A stretch of 64,000 bases of DNA from Anthoceros angustus. Lineage: Eukaryota; Streptophyta; Anthocerotopsida; Anthocerotales; Anthocerotaceae. The notes under the pieces are model-generated. The model did no database searches. It saw nothing but the letters and a program-made list of their open reading frames with translations, and was not told the DNA's origin. The DNA is taken from assembly GCA_010909165.1 (NCBI GenBank), contig VJWM01000205.1:276468-340467 (forward strand), in the 5' to 3' direction. Within the stretch, counting starts at the first letter, position 1. Each line of letters begins with the position of its first letter. A program made the position numbers and the translations under genes. Shown in pieces: positions 56,271 through 64,000 of this stretch.

Positions 56271-59200
56271 TGATGGTAAGAGTACTCACCTTCCTCGATT
56301 GCTTTCATAGACATAGCGTTGACTTGTTCACGGGCTGGTTAGCCTATATGGACTTCTCCATCGTGCCCATGTGGTGCCATTGTGAACTTGCGTATACGAA
56401 CAATTTGAGCTGGCAAAATGCATTCCTCGGATCCCAAGCCATTATACTGCGGACACGGCAAATGCTTTTCCAACATATAGTATTGTCCGACAACCACCTC
56501 CTCCTGGAATTCTCTTTTACTCCAAGGGCAATACCGAGACTCCGATGCGTGTGCTTGGCCTTAGTGCAAGTCAGCATAAAAATCCAGCCCTTCATCTGCA
56601 GTGCCAAGACAAGGAAGTTATCTCCAACTTCCAAGATATCGCATCTACGAGACATCATCAACATCATCATCCTCATTGCTTCAATTGTTGGAAGTGCACG
56701 ATCGGCAATCATCGGTCGCGGGGACTTGGCGGTCAACCGCTTGTCGTGTTTATGCGGGGCGACTGTCCATGAGGTGTGATTCGCGACCTCAAAAGCTAAC
56801 ATGAGGCACCATTTCACCGAATGGTTGCTCTCCATACACTCTGCGAAACATGCAAGGCTCCGCATTCGCAGTGCGTGGGGTCATGCATGTCACAACCATC
56901 TGTGTGCATTTGCTTGGATCGGTATGGGGTCACAACCAAATTTGTTGTTTGGTTTACCTCTGTCTTTCAATGAGCCAAAAACGGTGAAGCGCATGATCGG
57001 CACTTGCATAAATGCACACCAAGATGTTTTCTTGCGGTACTCCACCACATCCGCAGCATTTTCCATCTGCCGTGATGAGGGCGACTGCGGCTAGGACGCT
57101 TCAAGATGGCACTGCACCATCGTGCTCCCCTTCCGTGCCCACTTCCAAAATAAGACCAAAGCATGTTGCACCCACAGTGATGCTAGGATACCGAGCAATG
57201 AAGTAGCTAGTCGACACGCTTTGAATTGGCTAGCCCCGGCCGGTGTTCTCGAGGTTGAGGGAATCCGCATCCGCATCCACGCCCTTGTTTGTAAGCGATG
57301 TTGCACAAATAAGTGTCATGGACCATGTCATCGCTAATATAAAAGTGATAGTACTTCTCAATTGATGCGCGGTCCTCTGCATCAGCCATTCTGTAAAAAC
57401 CAACACCAAAATAGTAACTGTGCGTTACGCGATTGCATGGATTGAATCTCATTCGGACCCCAAATGCATAGTTAAGCAAAATCGAACCGAAACCACAACA
57501 TCCTGTGGGAACCATTCGAGACAATGTCGAACTCTATCCCACATGGATATAATCATGAAACGAAACTCCTTCACCTTACCTTGGATACTCCACAAACACG
57601 GAAGGATGTGTTTCCCTAAACACTAGTTTGATCCTTTTCTTGTCGTTGCCAGACATCCTTTCCGACTACGATATTGAAAGCCACTTAAGAAAGCATTTGC
57701 GAATATCCAAACATGTCTCGAAGGCGAAGGAAGTGTGTTGACACCACACATCACATGTTCCTAGCAAGCATGCCGAGGGAATGCGGACATCCTCACCCTT
57801 TGCACAAAGAACACGCTCACATAGTGTGTTGAAGCCAAACAAGTGGAGGCGTTACAATGAAGCTCTTGAGCCAAAGGATGAGCACACACAGAACAATGAC
57901 CGCCACGGGTGAACCACAGGCGTGCCGGAGGTTATTGAAGGCATCTTTAAGGAACGCCATTTCCACATGGTACCAGCGGATTGCGCTCTTGCAAGCTCTT
58001 AACAAAGAACGGCTTCAACTTCTCGAATGAGTTGCCCAACTTGTATTTCGGGTGTTCTTGGAGCGAAGGTAGAACTCCGTGCACATGTCAGAAGAACACA
58101 CCAATCGCCTAAGAAACCTCTGGTAAAAGCAACACCAAACCCACAATGGAGGCCACATGGAGTCGCAGATCATATGTGAGCATAGGGCATTGGGGTCAAA
58201 CATGCAAGCTTGGGTCCCGGTGGCGTAAGCACAAACATGTAACACACTCGGTTCAATTTGTCTGTTTGGCGGCATAGCGTCACCACTTAGTTGCCCAATA
58301 GGAAGACACCCTACGGTTGTATGAGGAAGGAAACACAAGCGGTTAGAAGGACCCAAGACCGTCCTTGGATCCGGAACAACCTAGACACAAATCTGAAACC
58401 TAGCAAGTCGGACAATTCCACACATACATGACATGTCCAGAAAGTGCGTGATATGTTTGATGAACGTTTTCGGTGCTATTCGCAAGCTTGGTATCTTTTG
58501 TGTTGGATGAAGGACGGAAGGCGATTCCCAAAAGTGGACGATGGTGGCCTTAACATGTGGCGAAAGGATATCGATCTTGATCTCCTTCCATCACCCAACC
58601 AGATCATCACGGAGGCATGCCCTCCGCCTTGTGCTTAGGGCTCGATGGATCCGCCTCCTGCGACTCAATGTGGTGGGAAAGCGTAGCAACAAGGTGATTG
58701 TCTTGGAGATCTTGAGATAAAAATAGCGTTGAGCAGGTGTTCCTTGCTGCAAATGGTCTCCAACTTGAACGCCTTCAAGTTTGTGCAAGCCTCACGCATT
58801 CTTCAACAACAATGCTCCTAGTTGGATCTCTTTTGCATCCTTTGTAGCCCCGCCTATACAACTTGAGAAGTGGTAGGTGACTAAACACCTCCAAGATGTC
58901 TCTCGACTTTCTGCTGTATGCGGTAAGGCATAAAAGCGATTGGCTAGTGTCGAGCCACTTCTTGTTCCGGCCGGCATTCCCTAATACTAGTGGTGCAAGA
59001 GCCACTGCCGCTCTCTATGCCACACGCAGGCTGTTGATGTTTTGGCCTCTCCTTCAACTCTCCGGAAGGATCCTCCCCTACTCTCCTTGGCTGCTGGAGG
59101 CGTGACTCCTCGTTTAACATCTCCTGTCCACCTCCGGGATGTATCCCCCTTCTTCCCACACCACGGACACCAGCTTCACGTGAAGCACCTTATTAGTGCT

Positions 59201-59410
59201 TCACGACGCGGCGGCGTTTTTGCGCCCATCGACTCCGTTGTTGGGAAGGTGACCGTAGTCCCAAAAAGCCAAGGGTTTGGCACCACCTCCAACGCCACGG
59301 CACTATCCGTGTTTGAAGCGACACCGCCGCACTATCCACCAACCCGGTAGCGCGAACCTACTTGCAACTTGGCGCCGTCAACTGATCCGCTCCTTCCACC
59401 ACGTCCTCCA
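56270..59410. other. Unassigned region with minus-strand coding-like fragments
   Basis: Minus-strand frames at 56344-56865, 57207-57524, 57817-58005 and 58775-59005 have ordinary amino-acid composition (for example YYHFYISDDMVHDTY at about 57330; WLDTSQSLLCLTAYSRKSRD at about 58930). They could be exons of one decayed gene or element. None contains a motif I can name, and donor/acceptor phases do not give a convincing joined frame. Confidence 0.3.
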
Positions 59411-59420
59411 CATGTAGCCA

Positions 59421-59512
59421 CGGAGCTTGTCACGATTACCGGCCTAGCGAGTTCAAGTTTGAGCTCCACGGAGCTTGTCACGATTACCGGCCTAGCCTAC
59501 GAGTTCAAGATG
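59421..59512. repeat. 48-bp tandem duplication
   Basis: 'cggagcttgtcacgattacc' plus 'ggcctagc' occurs at 59421 and 59469, each followed by 'gagttcaag' and 'gagctc'-like text. Confidence 0.9.
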
Positions 59513-59599
59513 AGCTCTACAGAGGTCATTTGCCGGCTAAGCGGTATGCACGTACTCGATCCACTTTGCACCACAGCAAATGATATTCTATGTTGATTA

Positions 59600-59946
59600 T
59601 TAAACTCGGAGCATTTGAAGGCGGTAGCGTTGGCGGGCCGTTCACAGGCCACGAGTTCGTGAAATGAAGCGGCAAAAGGCCTATGTGGGGACATTGTCCA
59701 CAAGTTGAATTTTTAAAGCATATTTTAATATACCATTCTTTATTAAATTTTAATCCTAGATAAAAATAGACATGACTATAACATGTAAAAAAATCAGACA
59801 AGTTGGAAAAGAAATGAATTTTTCATAATTGTAAACATTGCGTGAGGACAAATTAAGAGCGTTTCAACCGTTTCTAACTAAAGTGAGCACCCAACCATGC
59901 TTATACCCTAAACTTTGATCAAACGCTTCCGCAAAGCACCTCAAAC
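59600..59946 (+). repeat. Probable 5' LTR (3' part) of the copia element
   Basis: An AT-rich stretch lies immediately 5' of the primer binding site. Its left end is not defined because no matching 3' LTR was recognised within the window. Confidence 0.45.
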
Positions 59947-59947
59947 T

Positions 59948-59959
59948 TGGTATCAGAGC
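59948..59959 (+). other. Primer binding site for initiator Met-tRNA
   Basis: TGGTATCAGAGC is the standard Ty1/copia primer site, complementary to the 3' end of plant initiator methionine tRNA. It marks the LTR/internal boundary of the element on the plus strand. Confidence 0.85.
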
Positions 59960-62429
59960 TAGCGCGTATCAATAAGAAGTTGGATAGCGCGAAGGCTATC
60001 TTGCTCCCTAGGTTGTTGAAAAATGTAGAATTCAGCCTATTATAATTATGAGAACGTTGGTACTTATGTTGGGAAGTTTCGTTATCTTGACATTGCTGCT
60101 TTAGAGGCACTCCTTATCGAATTTGAAGCTTGTGTCAGCTGCTTTGGCCTCCCTTCCCATGACTTTCAAGCATTTTGTCCTCTCGGAATGGCATTCGAGA
60201 GGCTCATCGTGAAGGCTAGGCCGCACACCCAACATTTCCATCTCTCAAATTGTGCCGTGCACTACTAGAGGCTTCCAGTTCAACACCGGCGGAGCATGGT
60301 GGTAAAAGGTTAGTTAGCAAAAGGCCAAGCGTCAGCGTCAATGACAACGTCGTCCTCCTCCACGATGGGCGGGCTTCCTGCGCCTTCTTGGCTCCTTCGG
60401 CGGCCCTTCATTCTCAAAGCACAGTGGTTTCGGAGCCAAAAGTGCTGGTGACTTACAAGCCAGACCCATTGGGAGCATTGCGAATTTGCGAGCCTCGGCG
60501 TCCATCAAGACTTCCAATATGGCCTCGACCTCCAAGCGGAAGCCTAACATTGCCCTCACGGTTTGTAGTAGCTTTTGAATCTGAACCTCTTGGCTATTGG
60601 ACCGCCTCCACACATACTCTCACGCCATCACCATATATTTTCGATTATCTTCACAAGATCAACGTTTTGTACTTCGGTGACTCAGCCTTACCATTGCAGA
60701 CCGCCCGTACTTTTACTCTTAAGATGGTTACATCCTTCTTTTAAGTGATGTCTTTGCATGTTACGCAAATGTGAAGAATCTTATTCCGTTCGCCACTTGG
60801 TGAAGGAAGGTATTTTCAGGCTAGAGTTTGGTAGAGGCGATTGCCTCCTTACAAGACATAGAGTTATCTTGAGACCCTCTAGCAACCACGCGACCAGAGC
60901 AACAGAGGCCATTGCGGTGATTTCCTCGACCCCGGCTCCATGGCCAGCTGCGGTCTGAAAAGGAGTTCGTAAGGTGATTCCTATTATGGCATTCTCGGCT
61001 TGGACATATTAATCATGATAAGCTTTAAGAGATGTCTAGGCGAGGATTGTTAGGGATAAGCTACCACACTTTTCACAGACTCCTTATGTGAACCTTGTAT
61101 ATATGCTAAACAACGTAGCTTCCCTATCCTACTCTACACTTGTCAGACTCTCGATATGAGTTGGTCCATGTTGATCTTTGTGGTCCACTCCCGGTCCCTT
61201 CACTTGGCGCTTGCACTTTATGACTATTGTTGATGACTATAGTCGCTATACCTTTGCTATTCCGCTCAAGTTGAAGAGTGATTCCTTTGGCTCCTTTACT
61301 CCTTTTGTCACTATGGGTTTTGTTGCAAGCTTGATTGCATTAGATCGACAATGCGGAGAATTAAATAAGCGGCAATTTAAGGACTTACATCTTGAGAGGA
61401 TTATCCGGTTCGGTTCCTATACTTCTCGTGAGAATGGGGTTCTTGAAAAGGCCAGCGATACTCTCCATGGCCACATAGCCAGCGCTCGGCTCCCAAACCC
61501 TACGGCGGGCGGTTAATCTGCGGCGTATCTCATAGCGGTTCTTTCAAGTCGGTTGGCGGACACCCTTTGAGTCTGGCATGGATATAAGCCTCTTATTACT
61601 CATCTTGATTTTGGTGCCCGCCTATGCTAATATTCCTCTCGACCGCGACAAGCTTTACCTTTCGCTTGGTATTTGTTGTTGGCTATGGCGAGGGCCGTAA
61701 GGCTTATAAATGGTTGACTTGGATACCCATGCTATGTATATGCTCGCCTTGTCACTTTGATGAGGCTCGGTTAGCTGCTCGTTACGAGTCCATGGATTAC
61801 CTTGGCTCCTTGACGACCACTTCTTCCAACCCAGGTGACCTTATGCAGGTTTTTGACCCTACATTTTCCATTTCGGTCACGCAACCTGCTCCATCCACAG
61901 CCTCTTCACCTCAAGCGGCACCTATACCTATTATTCACACCTTTCGAGAGGGGAAGATGAGCAGCCATTGTTGATCCTTATGAAAAGAGCGACTTTGGTG
62001 CTCTTAATCCACAAGACCGAGGCAGTTCTGCTCCACCTTCTCCGTAACACTTGATCCATTACCCGGCGAAGTATCCTTGGCGTCATCGTCAACGAGACAC
62101 CTGGAATGAGATCCCTTTGATTTAGAGTTCAATCAAGGCTACACCACCCTGCTGAGGTCATTTCAACGCCTTGATGTTGCCCCTTGAGAGGAGATCCTCT
62201 CACTCTTCAAGAGCATATTCGCGACTATGCTAAGTGGAAGTTGCTATTGATGATGAATATAATTCTCTTATCAAAAACAATACTTGGACTCTAGTAAACT
62301 TGCCTCAAGGCAGAACTACTGTCAAGTGCAAGTGGGTTCTCAAAACTAAGTTCCAGGAGGTTGAACCTCATATTTGCTATAAGGCGAGACTAGTGGCTAA
62401 GGGTTATAGTCAGAAAGAGGGAGTGGTGT

Positions 62430-63215
62430 GGCGACTTTTCTGTGACTTGAGAGCGCGCACAATCCCGTGTCGTTGTAGGAAGGGTTCGTTCCCAAAGGAA
62501 TGGCGGACTCCGTTTGCGGCGTTCGGGCGATTCTCGTCTTACTGCGTCCGTCCCAACACACACTCCTTAGTTCCGCGTCTAACTACCATGACAAACCTGA
62601 GGCGGTATGGCCAAGCGTTTAAGGACCCGTTTCCGTTTCGTTCCGTTAGTCTCTCACCTCTCGTTCCTCTCTCCACTCACTACATATCGGTCTTAAAAAG
62701 CGCGGGTTACATCAGGACCTCCTCGCGTTCTCACCGGGCCTCTCGTCCGGGCTCTGCCGCCCTCCAAAGTCCCTCCGGCTCACGCGTTCCGGTCCGTTCG
62801 GTAGCGGCTCTGCGGGCGACACGGGTCCCCGATCACCCTTCCCACACACCACAACCGTTGGGTCCGTCACGGGACCGATCAATCCCTCCGGGCGTGCACC
62901 TTTCGGTGACTCGGGACTCACGTTATCAAGAAGACACACAAGTGCAAGAGCGGCATCAACACCAAGGAAAGATGATTTATTTGACCCTCTTATACTACGC
63001 CCGGTCGGCGTCTTTATTACACCCCTATTACGGTGGTTTCGGTATACCTAATCGACGCCTACCATCCTATTCCCTTCCCCTATCTCCTTCGCCGGCGGTG
63101 GGGGGGGAAGGTCCGAGTTCGCCTTGGGATTGGTGGTCCAATCTCCCGACAATTCGGCGCGCAATCGGATGATCCGGCGGGACCCCTCCTTTCTCCCGGA
63201 ATCACATCGGGTTGG
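62430..63215 (+). mobile_element. Foreign GC-rich segment replacing most of the copia reverse transcriptase
   Basis: Between the N-terminal reverse transcriptase piece and RNase H lies about 785 bp of GC-rich sequence with no copia motif. It has an open plus-strand frame, but the peptide (Ser/Pro/Arg-rich) looks random. It could be a nested LTR or other insertion plus deletion. No terminal repeats or target duplication were found. Confidence 0.4.
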
Positions 63216-63650
63216 GCTCGTGGCGGTTTCACCATCGCTTCATGTTATCCGATGCGGCTATCCACGGAGCTCCAAGAAGTGTGTCGGCCGCCTCGCTCCT
63301 CACGGAGGCCGAGTACAAAGCTTTGACGGAGGCAAGAAGCTACCGAGCGCTGTCAGACGTTTTGCCTTCAAATTTTACCTATTCTCTGTGACAACAAGTC
63401 CACGATTGCCATGATCGCTAACCCTCGGTTCCATGCCCGCATTAAGCACATCGAGGTGCATCACCATTTTGTCCGCACTGTGGAATGTGGAGTCAAAATT
63501 CAGATGTGCCAATCGACTTAAACACGGCATTTGCTCACCAAGTATCTCGCACACAAGCAAGCACCATCTCCACATGGAGGCTATGGGCATTATTCTTAGC
63601 GCCGCTTTAATTTCTTTGGTGTTATGGTGGATGAATCTATTCGAAACCAA

Positions 63651-64000
63651 GCATGACCATGCAGCCCATGGAACATGATCACTTATCCTCGTGGAAGCCG
63701 ACCGGGCGGTGGCTATCTTGAATTGCTCCTCCAATTCTTCCTCTTCGTGTCGCCCTAATCCTCCTCCATTTCCTTATGTTGAACGCGATGAGAACCGGCA
63801 TTCCCAACTTAGGAGCCGCCATCTCGCCTGCGGACGAATCTCGCCATTCGTTGTTGCGCGCCGCTGGCCTTCCTCGCCTTCCTTCCGCCTCTGGTGAATT
63901 GGCATGCAGAACACCGCTGATTGCAAAGGCGCAGAGCGCCGACATTGCACAAGTGAGCCGCCATCACCGCCACGCCTCCTTTCTGCTACCGGCTCGCCAC
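63651..64000. other. 3' flank of the copia element
   Basis: No 3' LTR or polypurine tract could be identified with confidence. Short frames on both strands lack motifs. Confidence 0.4.

Larger units (their letters stand above)
59948..63650 (+). mobile_element. Degraded Ty1/copia LTR retrotransposon
   Basis: Domains appear in copia order on the plus strand, but in shifting frames: primer site; weak gag-like region (60040-60740); gag-pre-integrase area (60740-61150); integrase core with VHVDLCGPLP, MTIVDDYSRYTF and, later, REN-GV (about 61154-61520); the post-integrase region with VWHGYKP and DEARLAARYESMDYLG (61560-61970); the start of reverse transcriptase (about 62205-62430: EYNSLIKNNTWTLVNLP, KARLVAKGYSQKEG); and RNase H (about 63270-63640: TEAEYKALTEA, CDNKSTIAMIANPRFHAR, HIEVHHHFV). 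Frameshifts, stops and short deletions occur throughout, and the catalytic half of the reverse transcriptase is missing, so the copy is dead. The copia superfamily call rests on integrase preceding reverse transcriptase and on these motifs. Confidence 0.88.

Noticed and set aside
62600-62690. tRNA-like word GGCGGTATGGCCAAGCG
   Set aside because: It resembles the 5' half of a Leu/Ser tRNA, but the following bases do not form anticodon, T-arm and acceptor stems.
62234-63172. 312-codon plus-strand frame read as a single protein
   Set aside because: Only the first ~65 residues are copia reverse transcriptase; the remainder is chance open frame through GC-rich foreign sequence.

Overview
This is a nuclear window from a land plant. 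The genes have many short spliceosomal introns (GT..AG), two encode plastid-targeted enzymes (3-oxoacyl-ACP synthase I and glutamyl endopeptidase), and others belong to plant-specific families: a VQ-motif protein, a DUF579 xylan methyltransferase-like protein, the OHCU/HIU fusion allantoin synthase, a canonical plant G-alpha, and plant-type trihelix and nucellin-like aspartic protease genes. The Ty1/copia element with an initiator-tRNA primer site is also typical of plants. A non-seed plant (liverwort, lycophyte or fern) is only a guess, based on the intron-free G-alpha, small introns and the style of the repeats.

Layout. 1-3.0 kb: AT-rich, decayed mobile-element sequence. 3.0-38.4 kb: a gene-rich, mostly GC-rich island with ten supported genes, in order: trihelix/HpaI-aldolase-like fusion (+), VQ protein (+), aspartic protease (-), chloroplast glutamyl endopeptidase (-, 14 exons), KAS I (+, 8 exons), allantoin synthase TTL (+, 6 exons), DUF579 protein (+, no intron), FAS1-amidase fusion (-, 13 exons), G-protein alpha subunit (+, no intron), DnaJ-type zinc-finger protein (-). 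Exon joins were checked by reading phase. All multi-exon models except the 5' end of the zinc-finger gene close in frame from ATG to stop.

38.6-64 kb: almost entirely repeats. There is a three-copy ~384-413 bp higher-order repeat, a 99-bp tandem repeat, two copies of a ~610-650 bp LTR-like block, a 4-kb minisatellite built on a ~115-bp subunit, further tandem families at 49.5, 50.0, 54.6 and 55-56 kb, and a broken Ty1/copia element (59.9-63.65 kb) with foreign sequence inside its reverse transcriptase region. No intact gene was found there.

The genes do not form one pathway. The most interesting objects are two domain fusions supported by in-frame splicing. One is a trihelix DNA-binding domain joined to an HpaI-type aldolase fold that appears to lack its metal ligands and catalytic histidine. 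The other is a membrane-anchored fasciclin (FAS1) domain joined to an amidase-signature enzyme with its catalytic triad intact.
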